Assembly (NCBI GenBank): GCA_017134815.1
Contig: CP071032.1
Span: 3,096,001-3,160,000, forward strand
Length of the DNA: 64,000 nucleotides
Source: Lentisphaerota bacterium
Lineage (GTDB): Bacteria > Verrucomicrobiota > Lentisphaeria > Victivallales > Victivallaceae
Direction of reading: 5' to 3'
Part shown: positions 1 to 7,428 of the stretch, piece after piece
Layout of the letters: every line of letters begins with the position of its first letter
How positions within the stretch are numbered: position 1 is the first letter of the stretch
Position numbers and translations under genes: made by a program
The notes under the pieces: generated by a model
Seen by the model: only the letters and a program-made list of their open reading frames with translations
Told to the model about the DNA's origin: nothing
Databases searched by the model: none

Positions 1-503
1 GGAACTTCTTTAAGGCTAAAAATGTTTTCATTGGTCAGAGGGCAACTTGTGTGAAGTCCGGGTACTTGGAGAATTGCCGGCTTGGTTCCGACAGCTGCAA
101 AAATATATCTGGCGGTAAGTTTTCTGCCGTCTGCTTCAACAGTGTGCCTGTTTATGAACTTTGCTGACCCTTTCCCAAGGATCAGGTCAACCTTGTCAAA
201 CATTTTTTTATTTTTCTTTTCTCCAATGAACTGCAGGTCAGCGGCAATTTTGGCAAACGGTTTCTGTACAGCGGGCAAGTGTAGTTTTTCAAGTTGAAGT
301 GCTGGAAATTTGCTTACGCTGTAACGGTGTTCGGCGATTTTAAGAAGCGCTTTACTCGGAATACAACCGCAGTTCATGCATTCTCCGCCTATTTTATGCT
401 TCTCAACGGCAAAGACTTTCAATCCCATTTCCGAGCCCATAATTGAAACAGCCATGCCGGCAGGTCCCAGGCCGATACAAATTAAGTCGTAGTCATATTT
501 CAT
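1..503 (-). CDS. Pyridine nucleotide-disulfide oxidoreductase, class I (N-terminal part; runs off the window)
   Basis: About 167 N-terminal residues are visible; the C-terminal part lies outside the window. The protein opens with a beta strand and the FAD-binding GxGxxG motif (GLGPAG near residue 12), followed by the redox-active cysteine motif GGECMNCGCIPSK, as in dihydrolipoamide dehydrogenase and mercuric reductase relatives. The usual family form is GGTCxNxGCxPSK, so the C-x4-C disulfide pair is present, with a third cysteine between them. Such enzymes are cytoplasmic flavoproteins that move electrons from NAD(P)H to a disulfide or metal substrate. The ATG has a G-rich ribosome-binding site (CGAGGGGGG-type on the minus strand) about 7 bases upstream. 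It is the last visible gene of an operon with an ArsR regulator and a C_GCAxxG_C_C protein, which points to a redox or metal-stress role. The exact substrate is unknown. Confidence 0.85.
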   Translation of the reverse strand, partial: MKYDYDLICIGLGPAGMAVSIMGSEMGLKVFAVEKHKIGGECMNCGCIPSKALLKIAEHRYSVSKFPALQLEKLHLPAVQKPFAKIAADLQFIGEKKNKKMFDKVDLILGKGSAKFINRHTVEADGRKLTARYIFAAVGTKPAILQVPGLHTSCPLTNENIFSLKEV

Positions 504-606
504 GTGTCCCCCCCGAGGATTGATTTTCGGTTTGTGATTTTATTTTTATCTGAAGTACTTGTAACTGTTGCAGGTTGTTGCCCAAGGATTCAGTTGAAAG
601 GCGGGT

Positions 607-894
607 TTACTTTTTGAGCACACACTCCATAACTTTCTGCAGGCATGGTTCTGCTATCAGGTAATAAACACAGCGCCCTTCGCGTTCACTTTTAAGCATT
701 CCATAGCGCTGCATCAGTCGCAGCTGCTCGGACGCTACATTTTGAGGACACTGACATTCAGCCGCCAGGGCTTTGACCGTGTAACGTCCTTGCAGCAGCA
801 ATGCCAGCATGTGCAGCCTGCCGGGATGAGCAAGGACCTTAAAGCATTCAGCCGCTTTTTCGAAAGCTTCCTGATTGTAGCAGGTATTAGTCAT
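607..894 (-). CDS. ArsR-family winged-helix transcriptional regulator
   Basis: A 95-residue protein with the ArsR/SmtB fold. Helix 1 to 2 carries FKVLAHPGRLHMLALLL, the recognition region carries CPQNVASEQLRLMQRYGML, and the beta wing carries EGRCVYYLI. Family members repress their own operon and release DNA on metal binding or cysteine oxidation. Cysteines at the start of helix alpha-3 (AAECQCPQ) sit where many ArsR proteins hold their ELCxC-type metal or thiol sensor site, so a metal or redox signal is plausible. The start codon overlaps the end of the upstream C_GCAxxG_C_C gene by 8 bases (ATGACTAA), which suggests translational coupling. An inverted repeat upstream of the operon is a candidate binding site. 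The inducing ligand cannot be read from the sequence. Confidence 0.88.
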   Translation of the reverse strand: MTNTCYNQEAFEKAAECFKVLAHPGRLHMLALLLQGRYTVKALAAECQCPQNVASEQLRLMQRYGMLKSEREGRCVYYLIAEPCLQKVMECVLKK

Positions 895-1240
895 CAGCCT
901 GCTCCTCTAAAAAGGTTTTGCGAATGCAGTCGCCGGCCAGGTCAACGCATTCAGGACAGGTAAGTCTTTTGCTCTTGCGTATTTCGCGGCACCTGGTTGA
1001 GCCTGCCAGTTTTTTAAATTGCTGCTTGGCAAAAGTTTTATTATCTGAGTTAAGGTACTCAAGTGCTGCATATAACGCTCCGCAGTAACCTTCAGGAGCT
1101 TTACCGCCACCATGGTCGCTGTGTCTGGCAACAAAGTCGGTACTTCTCTTGCAAAACTGCTCAGCAAAACGGGCTACAGCCTGGGCACAGTTAAGTTTTT
1201 CGCCCTTTCTAAAGTGCTCTGATGCCTTTAATTTGTCCAT
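887..1240 (-). CDS. C_GCAxxG_C_C family protein
   Basis: A 117-residue cysteine-rich protein that fits the C_GCAxxG_C_C family pattern: NCAQAV near the N-terminus, GGKAPEGYCGALYAAL in the middle, and spaced C-terminal cysteines (GSTRCREI, CPECVDLAG). Family members are small and are often found beside redox enzymes; the conserved cysteines are thought to bind a metal or take part in electron transfer, but no firm biochemical role is known to me. It is the first gene of a three-gene leftward operon and overlaps the arsR-type gene downstream. The ATG lies about 30 bases from an AT-rich promoter region that carries an inverted repeat. Confidence 0.8.
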   Translation of the reverse strand: MDKLKASEHFRKGEKLNCAQAVARFAEQFCKRSTDFVARHSDHGGGKAPEGYCGALYAALEYLNSDNKTFAKQQFKKLAGSTRCREIRKSKRLTCPECVDLAGDCIRKTFLEEQADD

Positions 1241-1261
1241 AAATCTTGTTATCCTGTTTTT

Positions 1262-1305
1262 TAATATCGTAATATCGTTATTATACGATATATTATAATA
1301 TCAGT
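1262..1305 (-). promoter_or_regulatory. Candidate ArsR operator / promoter region
   Basis: An AT-rich block about 20 to 60 bases upstream of the C_GCAxxG_C_C gene holds the inverted repeat ATATCGT (1272-1278) and ACGATAT (1285-1291), separated by six bases. A further partial direct copy, TAATATCG, lies at 1262-1269. ArsR-family repressors typically bind AT-rich imperfect palindromes overlapping their own promoter, so this is the natural candidate site. No binding data are available. Confidence 0.5.
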
Positions 1306-1422
1306 TATTGCTGTTGTAAAGCAACTTTTTTTAAAAAGTATTATTTTACTGGAACATTAGAATATTCCTGGCTGTCATTTTATTATAATTAATTGTATGA
1401 CTTTTAATTCTGAGGGTTTCTC

Positions 1423-1767
1423 ATGGGTCTTCCCAGTGTAGCTGTCATGAAGCAGGATCTCGCCTGCCTGGTAACCAGAACGGTTTCCGAGTGTGGTAAT
1501 GAGTTTTCAGATGAAAGACTGGACTATTTCAAAGAAGTTTACAGTGAAATAATGTCGGCCTCAGATTACAAATCTTTAAGAGCAGGAATGCAGAAATTTC
1601 TAGTTGTAATAGAGTTTTCCTCAAAAAAACGTGTTATCTGCATCAGGCGACGGGCCAAGTATCCTCATAAAACCATGTTGTTGCTTTCTGCATATTTAAA
1701 AGAACACCCGTATGTAAAGAGTCTGTTATGTGATAATACAGAAAAATCCGGCCCCTGGCTGCACTGA
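1423..1767 (+). CDS. Hypothetical protein
   Basis: A 114-residue protein with no family I can name. It has a mixed helical N-terminal half, a central strand-like segment (MQKFLVVIEF) and a basic patch (KKRVICIRRRAKYPHK), followed by a leucine-rich helix. There is no signal peptide or membrane segment, so it is probably cytoplasmic. The ATG is preceded by TGAGGG at a suitable distance. It stands alone between the leftward redox operon and citrate synthase, reading in the same direction as citrate synthase but about 150 bases away. Codon use looks like that of the neighbours, which supports a real gene. The basic segment could contact nucleic acid, but that is a guess. Confidence 0.55.
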   Translation: MGLPSVAVMKQDLACLVTRTVSECGNEFSDERLDYFKEVYSEIMSASDYKSLRAGMQKFLVVIEFSSKKRVICIRRRAKYPHKTMLLLSAYLKEHPYVKSLLCDNTEKSGPWLH

Positions 1768-1923
1768 CAGCTCGTTTGCTTCAAATGTTTTCATTTGAAT
1801 TGAATTAATATTTGGAAGCTTGAATATATTACTTAGCGGTGTAGCTTAGATTTTTAAGCTTTATCCGAATATATTTTTAATCTTTCTCTTGAAAACATGA
1901 TAAACAATCAGTCGAGGTTTTGC

Positions 1924-3189
1924 ATGGATCAGGAAACAGCAAAATTGATCTTCAACGGAAAAGAGATTGAACTGCCGCTGGTATGCGGAACTATGGGTGA
2001 AAAAGCCCTGGATATCAGCGGCCTGCGCAAAGCTACCGGAATGGTCACTATTGACCCGAGTTTTGTGAATACCGCAGCCTGCTACAGCAAGATTACTTAC
2101 ATTGACGGTGAAAAAGGCATCCTCTGCTATCGCGGCATTCCGATAGAGGAACTTGTTGAAAAAAACCGTTTTATTGAGACTGCTTACCTGTTGCTGCATG
2201 GAAAGCTGCCTAATGCCGGGCAAAGTGAGATATTTTCCAATCTGCTGACAGAAAATTCACTGCTGCATGAGGATATGCGGCACTTTTTTGACCGTTTTCC
2301 AAGAGGTTCTCATCCCATGTCTATTATGGGAACTATGCAGAACGCGTTTTCAACCTTTTATCCCAATGTTGATTCATTGTCGCTGCGAGAGGCTATTGAT
2401 ATTTCAGCTGCCCGTATAATGTCTACCTTCCGGACAATGGCTGCTTTTGCCTATAAGCGTTCTATAGGAGAGCCTGTGGTTTATCCGCGGCATGACCTGC
2501 CTTTCTGTGCCAATTTTCTGAATATGATGTTTGATTCACCGGTACGCCCATACAAGGTAAACCCCGAGGTAGTCCGGGTGCTGAATTGCTTATTGATTCT
2601 GCATGCTGATCATGAACAGAATTGTTCGACAACGGCTGTCAGAACTGTAGGCAGTGCTCAGGTGAATCTGTACTCAACAATTTCTGCTGGTATTGCCGCT
2701 TTATCCGGTCCGCTGCATGGCGGGGCTAATCAGGCTGTCATTGAAATGTTGCGGCGTATTGTACGTGATGGCGGCAATGTGAAAAAATATATTGACCGTG
2801 CCAAGGATAAAAGTTCTAACTTCAAATTGATGGGCTTTGGGCACCGGGTTTATAAGACCTATGATCCCCGGGCAAGGATTATAAAGAAACGCTGTGACGA
2901 CTTCCTCCAGGCAATGAGTGTAGATGATCCTTTGCTTGAGGTGGCTTTACAGCTGGAAGAAGCTGCGCTCAGAGATGGCTATTTTATTGAACGCAACCTT
3001 TATCCAAATGTTGATTTTTACAGTGGAATCATTTACCGGGCAATGGGAATTCCGGAAAACATGTTTACCGTAATGTTTGCTCTGGCCAGGCTGCCGGGCT
3101 GGATTGCTCACTGGAAGGAAATGATCGGCAGTCAGACCAAAATCACCAGACCGCGGCAGATATATATCGGCAAGGTACCAAAAAAATAG
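1924..3189 (+). CDS. gltA: Citrate synthase (type II, GltA-like)
   Basis: A 421-residue citrate synthase, which condenses acetyl-CoA and oxaloacetate to citrate in the TCA cycle. The sequence follows the E. coli GltA type throughout: FVNTAACYSKITYIDG, LHADHEQN, the catalytic GPLHGGAN histidine (H265), MGFGHRVYK (H307) and NVDFYSG (D364), ending in WIAHWKE and RPRQIYIG. These residues align closely with E. coli H264, H305 and D362. I chose the ATG at 1924 over the in-frame ATG at 1897 because GAGG lies about 8 bases upstream and because MDQETAKLIFNGK matches the usual N-terminus. It is monocistronic, with a strong terminator 12 bases after the stop codon. Confidence 0.97.
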   Translation: MDQETAKLIFNGKEIELPLVCGTMGEKALDISGLRKATGMVTIDPSFVNTAACYSKITYIDGEKGILCYRGIPIEELVEKNRFIETAYLLLHGKLPNAGQSEIFSNLLTENSLLHEDMRHFFDRFPRGSHPMSIMGTMQNAFSTFYPNVDSLSLREAIDISAARIMSTFRTMAAFAYKRSIGEPVVYPRHDLPFCANFLNMMFDSPVRPYKVNPEVVRVLNCLLILHADHEQNCSTTAVRTVGSAQVNLYSTISAGIAALSGPLHGGANQAVIEMLRRIVRDGGNVKKYIDRAKDKSSNFKLMGFGHRVYKTYDPRARIIKKRCDDFLQAMSVDDPLLEVALQLEEAALRDGYFIERNLYPNVDFYSGIIYRAMGIPENMFTVMFALARLPGWIAHWKEMIGSQTKITRPRQIYIGKVPKK

Positions 3190-3200
3190 CAAAAGTTGTA

Positions 3201-3226
3201 AAGCCCCGCGCTCGCGGGGCTTTTTT
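3201..3226 (+). terminator. Rho-independent terminator after citrate synthase
   Basis: A perfect GC-rich hairpin, AAGCCCCGCG with CGCGGGGCTT and a two-base core, is followed at once by a run of six T. It begins 12 bases after the citrate synthase stop codon. Confidence 0.92.
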
Positions 3227-3264
3227 GTGTCTGGGCAGTTATGAAAAACACTCTGCCTGTTTAT

Positions 3265-3534
3265 TCAGTGCTTGGCGGCAGCGCGTTTACTCTGGTTACA
3301 GCTGACATCTGTTTTTAGAGTTTCAATATAAATTTCTGCTTTTATCAACTTACCGGCTCTTACAGCTTCTGTTAGCCTCTGATTTTCGGTGTGAATTTGA
3401 CGCTCTGAACTGCCGCAGGTAAAGTTATACCCCCGTCAGCCATGACATTCTAATTGAAAATTCGAATAAGCCTCTGGCAGTTCAATATTGGTACATGGTT
3501 TAGTAGAATGACCTATCTTTCGTACTATGAACGA
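3265..3534 (-). pseudogene. Possible relic of a protein-coding gene with an in-frame TGA
   Basis: On the minus strand one frame stays open for about 90 codons, apart from a single TGA at 3436-3438. The downstream 56 codons read as plausible protein (for example SSERQIHTENQRLTEAV, then KAEIYIETLK) and end at a normal TGA; the upstream 33 codons (HSTKPCTNIELPEAYSNF) are also protein-like. There is no start codon with a ribosome-binding site and I recognise no family. The simplest reading is a decayed gene fragment, possibly with a TGG-to-TGA change. The surrounding 3227-3948 stretch is otherwise AT-rich with nothing else I can support. Confidence 0.3.
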
Positions 3535-3948
3535 CTAATGTCTTTTTTTTGTGTAAAAAATCTTTTCATGCAAGAACAATCAGCCTTAATTAGCAGTCTT
3601 TCTTTAAAGAATGACTTTTATTTGGTATGATTATGAAGTGAATAATAAATTTCTAATCATATCTGAATGTTTTTCTAATATTTTACTTGGATATATTATA
3701 TTATCGTAATCTAAATCTGATTAATTATTGTTGCCATAGTACTTATTTATTGGTGATAGAAGGGAAGTTAAGACCAGATATATTTATTTTTTTGTTGTAT
3801 ATATACGAATTGATTAACAAAGGGCACCTCTAAAAATTTTACTTAAACAGTGGTGCTATTTGACTTATTTCATTTAGATTAATTATAAAATATTAAGTGT
3901 ATAATTAATATAAATTATTAATTGTATTACAATTAATGAGGTGTGATT

Positions 3949-4233
3949 ATGCCGACATCAGTAGCCACCCTCGGCAGTATGACCGTAACTGGGGATTCCG
4001 TGATTGGTACCTGTATTAAAATAATAAGACGAGGCCTTCCTGGTGCCACCTTAGCAAGTCCGGTTGCAGGTATCTCATGTAATGGAGTTGTCGCGGTAAC
4101 CACTGCTATCAACAAGGTCAGATCAGGGCTGCCGGTAGCAAATATCGGTTCAATAGTTATCGGGGTAAGTTCAGTGGGTATTCCGGTGACTACCACAATT
4201 GGCATATCTTGTGCCCTAACAATTATCCGTTGA
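3949..4233 (+). CDS. PAAR-like spike-tip protein, copy 1
   Basis: A 94-residue protein rich in Gly, Ile, Val, Ser and Thr, with the repeated turn pattern of PAAR proteins (TGDSVIG, RSGLPVANIGSIVIG). PAAR proteins form the sharp cone on the VgrG trimer of type VI secretion systems and related contractile injectors. It lies 18 bases upstream of vgrG copy 1. An in-frame GTG two codons earlier is possible, but the ATG is better placed relative to GAGGTG. The protein contains no histidine and no aromatic residue, whereas canonical PAAR proteins bind zinc with three histidines and one cysteine; C22 and C44 are shared with copy 2. It is therefore PAAR-like rather than typical. The 94-residue length is identical in both copies. 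Confidence 0.72.
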   Translation: MPTSVATLGSMTVTGDSVIGTCIKIIRRGLPGATLASPVAGISCNGVVAVTTAINKVRSGLPVANIGSIVIGVSSVGIPVTTTIGISCALTIIR

Positions 4234-4251
4234 GTGAAATGAGGCTTTATC

Positions 4252-7200
4252 ATGTATATCTATACACAGGATAATCGTGATTTAAATATCGAAATTGAAG
4301 GTAAAACAGGTAAAGATCCGGCAGGAAATAATTTTGTGATGCTGGCAGAGATTCTCAACGGGTCATTTGAGGAAATTTCAGCAGCATTTGACATAAAAAT
4401 CAAGCTTGTATCGCCAGTCATTAACGGGCCATTTAGTTCGGCTGAAATGTTGGGATGCACTACAACTGTCAAGCTTAAGAACAATAATTCATGGCGTTTT
4501 TTTAACGGAATCCTTACTGACTTCTGCTTTGAAGGGTATTATACATATAATAATTCTCATGCAATCAGCACAGTTAATAATGACTTATTTATGTACACGG
4601 CGACCCTGTCTCCCCGACTCAACCTCTTGAAAAGCAGCATTAAGAGCCGGGTGTTTCACCAGAAGACCCCGCTGGAAATTGTCAAAACAGTTTTGAATGA
4701 ATGGCAAATTATTTTTGAAGACAGGCTGGCAACTGGCAGCCGGGACATTGAACGCCATTACCAACTAGAACAGTGTGTCCAGTTTGAAGAAAGCGATTTT
4801 AGCTTTATCAGTCGTTTGCTTGAGTCTGAAGGAATTTATTATTACTTTGAGCATGGTATTGGCTATAATCAGCATATTGAACATAAAATGATTCTGGAAA
4901 ATACTAATCCGGCAGCAAATTGCAGCCTTAATTATGATCGAGCTGGAAAACCGGTCGATATTACTGCTTTTAAAATGCGGGAGCGGATAATTCCCGGCAC
5001 TGTCCGGCTTGATAATTATGATTTTCGTCAGTCTGATGTGGTGTTTTATAATTATGACGACGCTGCCACAAACCAGAATACCGCAGTTTTAAATTCAAAA
5101 AATAATATGCTTGTAAGTGACTACAATGCTGACTTTGTGACTACTGCAAGAAAATCAGATGTGCTGCATTATCGCAGAAAGCTTAGCCAGATTGCTGCTC
5201 AGCGATTGATCTGCAGTCAATATTGCTGGCAGGGAGTGAGCTGTAATCGTCTGCTGAATGCCGGGGCTGGTTTTGTGCTGAGCGGTTTTTCTCCGGGAAA
5301 AATACAAGGACTGATTATCAGGCTGGAATTTCAAGCTGTGACCACTCCATTCTCGACTGCAAACAGTCAAGTAACTAAAGATTTAGATGCGAGTTTTTCG
5401 GCATGCTTTGATGCTCAGGATTTGAGCGTCGCTTTTCGTCCGCAGTTGAAAACCCCTGTTCCTGAAATCAGCAAAACGATCAATGCCCGGGTCATTACGG
5501 TGGATAATATACCGGGTAGTTTCACTGGAAATTCAAGTTCCGGTTTTCTGACTGACCTTGGTGGTAATCCGGTTTTTTTAAACCCGGCAACTTACAGCAT
5601 AAAAATAATGCTGAACTGGCGTAATACTCTGAGTGGAAAAATTCCTGACTTTGATTCAATGTGGCTCAATGCCAGATTCAGTGAGCTGTGGGCTGATTCC
5701 TGCAGCGGCAAGTTTGAAGTCCCTCGCAAAGGACAGGAGGTTATTGTAACGTTTCTTAACGGGAATCCGGCACAGCCGGTTGTGATTGGCAGTTTGTATA
5801 ACAGCCATGTAAATCCACCCCTGGAAGTACGGCAGAGCAATAACCTGTATAGCTCTCTTATACGTTCAGCTGCCGTGGAAAACGTCAGTGGCGGCGCTCT
5901 GAAGTCACCTGAAATAGTTGAAAACAGGATGCCGCTGCCGATGTCGGTTTATGATCTGGGTAAAATAAAATACCGGAAAAAGTTTAGCCAGATAGCCGTT
6001 TGCAGCCAGGTAAGCGGCAAATTCAAAGAACCATCTGTAAACCAGGCGGCATTTATTTCAGACTGGTTTCTACCTTCGCTGTCTCCTTCTATCCAGAAAG
6101 AACTGAGAGTTCAAAAAAGAATTCAACGCCAGCAGAGCACCGGTAATTCGAGCAACGGCAGGTATTTTGAGGGTATAAATATGTACTCCAATCATGATTT
6201 ATTAAGCCAGGCGGCTCAAAGCCAATATATAAATGCCGGTAAGAATATTAAAATATGTGCAGCGGGATCTATTTCCCTTCAGGTCGGCAGGAGCAGAATA
6301 ACTATCAAGGATGACGGTATCAACCTTAAGACGACTTTCGGCGCGCCTGACTATTACTGCGGCTTTGTTTCCGGGTATAAAGGCTCTAAAGACAGTGCTC
6401 CGCCCAAGAGCAACTGGAACCTGCCCAGTTTCAGTTCAGCTGTTTCGATAATGCCGGGAAAAGCCAGTATGTTTGCTCCATATGCGTACACCATCGGGAC
6501 CTATGAGACCAAGATAAAGACCTGGTTTGGTACTGAACTTGGCGGCAGAATCGGCAATACCTCTGTAAGGGGACTCAAAACCGATGTAGCCGGAGGTTTT
6601 GATAAAGATGATTTTATTAAGCGTACAGTGGAAGGCTCCAGAGACTTTGCCCAGGAAATGACGGCTGCCGCTAATGTTAAAAATGATGCGGCTTCAAGCA
6701 GATACCAAGAAGATATGAATATTATATGTCAATTGATAAATATGCGGAAATACTTTGAGGCAGTGCAAGGGGGTATTAACACCTTGAAAGCTCTGTTCAC
6801 TTTCAAAGCTTCAAAAATTTCTCTCAAGTATGACTCCATGGTCAAAAGCAGTGAAAATATATCAAGCAAGGCACTCAAGAATACAATAGAGGGTGATATT
6901 ATAGCACCTTACCTTGACATAATTGACGAGATGCCTGAAAGCGTTATTGAAGAGAGCATTGCCTCCAGCGCTTCTTTATCCAGAATTACCGTTGACCTGT
7001 TCGAAATAGAACAGGAGTCCCCGGCACAGAATGAGGTGTATGCCGAAACCTCCAGTTCCAGCCTGGAATGTGTAGATGATCAGGCCTCAAAAGAAAGTTT
7101 TGCGGCGGAGGATGCAGCAGTAGTGGTATCAGGCGATGCGGCCAGTCTTGATAATAATGAAGCTTCCCTTTTATCAGCAAGGCAAAGTCTTTCAAGTTCC

Positions 7201-7314
7201 GAGGCGAGTTTGCATGAGGATTCAAAAGCGGTGGTTAAAGAGGAACAGGATGCGATTATTGATCAGGTGGTGGCACTGGTCAATAAAACCGGATTTTTGG
7301 ATATCGAAGATTGA
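4252..7314 (+). CDS. VgrG-family spike protein with C-terminal extension, copy 1
   Basis: A 1020-residue VgrG/Rhs-element Vgr protein, the trimeric spike of a type VI or related contractile injector. Residues 1 to about 430 match the gp27-like base (FFNGILTDF, RVFHQKTPLEIVKTVL, ESDFSFISRLLESEGIYYYF). Residues about 450-525 form the gp5-like OB domain (GKFEVPRKGQEVIVTFLNG, VVIGSLYN). Residues about 638-700 form the gp5-type needle transition (INAGKNIKICAAGSISLQVG). Ordinary VgrG proteins stop near 600-750 residues; here about 245 further residues follow, rich in Ser, Ala and Glu, with no hydrophobic segment and no catalytic motif I recognise. This tail may be an effector or an adaptor-binding part. 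GAGG sits upstream of the ATG. No TssA-M core gene is in the window, so its parent machine must be encoded elsewhere. Confidence 0.9.
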   Translation: MYIYTQDNRDLNIEIEGKTGKDPAGNNFVMLAEILNGSFEEISAAFDIKIKLVSPVINGPFSSAEMLGCTTTVKLKNNNSWRFFNGILTDFCFEGYYTYNNSHAISTVNNDLFMYTATLSPRLNLLKSSIKSRVFHQKTPLEIVKTVLNEWQIIFEDRLATGSRDIERHYQLEQCVQFEESDFSFISRLLESEGIYYYFEHGIGYNQHIEHKMILENTNPAANCSLNYDRAGKPVDITAFKMRERIIPGTVRLDNYDFRQSDVVFYNYDDAATNQNTAVLNSKNNMLVSDYNADFVTTARKSDVLHYRRKLSQIAAQRLICSQYCWQGVSCNRLLNAGAGFVLSGFSPGKIQGLIIRLEFQAVTTPFSTANSQVTKDLDASFSACFDAQDLSVAFRPQLKTPVPEISKTINARVITVDNIPGSFTGNSSSGFLTDLGGNPVFLNPATYSIKIMLNWRNTLSGKIPDFDSMWLNARFSELWADSCSGKFEVPRKGQEVIVTFLNGNPAQPVVIGSLYNSHVNPPLEVRQSNNLYSSLIRSAAVENVSGGALKSPEIVENRMPLPMSVYDLGKIKYRKKFSQIAVCSQVSGKFKEPSVNQAAFISDWFLPSLSPSIQKELRVQKRIQRQQSTGNSSNGRYFEGINMYSNHDLLSQAAQSQYINAGKNIKICAAGSISLQVGRSRITIKDDGINLKTTFGAPDYYCGFVSGYKGSKDSAPPKSNWNLPSFSSAVSIMPGKASMFAPYAYTIGTYETKIKTWFGTELGGRIGNTSVRGLKTDVAGGFDKDDFIKRTVEGSRDFAQEMTAAANVKNDAASSRYQEDMNIICQLINMRKYFEAVQGGINTLKALFTFKASKISLKYDSMVKSSENISSKALKNTIEGDIIAPYLDIIDEMPESVIEESIASSASLSRITVDLFEIEQESPAQNEVYAETSSSSLECVDDQASKESFAAEDAAVVVSGDAASLDNNEASLLSARQSLSSSEASLHEDSKAVVKEEQDAIIDQVVALVNKTGFLDIED

Positions 7315-7376
7315 ATAAACTTGGCAATGCCGATTTTTTCAAAGCCATTTTGCAAGCTGCAATAGCAGCACAGTAA
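7311..7376 (+). other. Tiny ORF overlapping the vgrG copy 1 stop (TTG start)
   Basis: A 21-codon frame starts with TTG, overlaps the vgrG stop by four bases and could encode an amphipathic peptide (NKLGNADFFKAILQAAIAAQ). It may instead be the leftover end of a longer ancestral vgrG tail in another frame. There is no ribosome-binding site beyond possible coupling to vgrG. Copy 2 has no equivalent. Confidence 0.2.
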
Positions 7377-7383
7377 ATTTTTC

Positions 7384-7413
7384 GCCCGTGACCATTCTGG
7401 CTTCGGGCTTTTT
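7384..7413 (+). terminator. Hairpin with T-run between vgrG copy 1 and the DUF6931-like gene
   Basis: GCCCG and CGGGC pair across a 15-base loop and are followed by TTTTT. The structure ends about 15 bases before the start codon of the DUF6931-like gene. It could be a terminator or attenuator that lowers expression of that gene relative to vgrG. The matching gap in copy 2 is only 26 bases and has no such hairpin. Confidence 0.55.
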
Positions 7414-7428
7414 ATAAAGGAGTACGCT

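Noticed and set aside
3436..3438. Selenocysteine recoding of the in-frame TGA
   Set aside because: No SECIS-like hairpin directly after the TGA and no selenoprotein family match; decay of a gene fragment is simpler.
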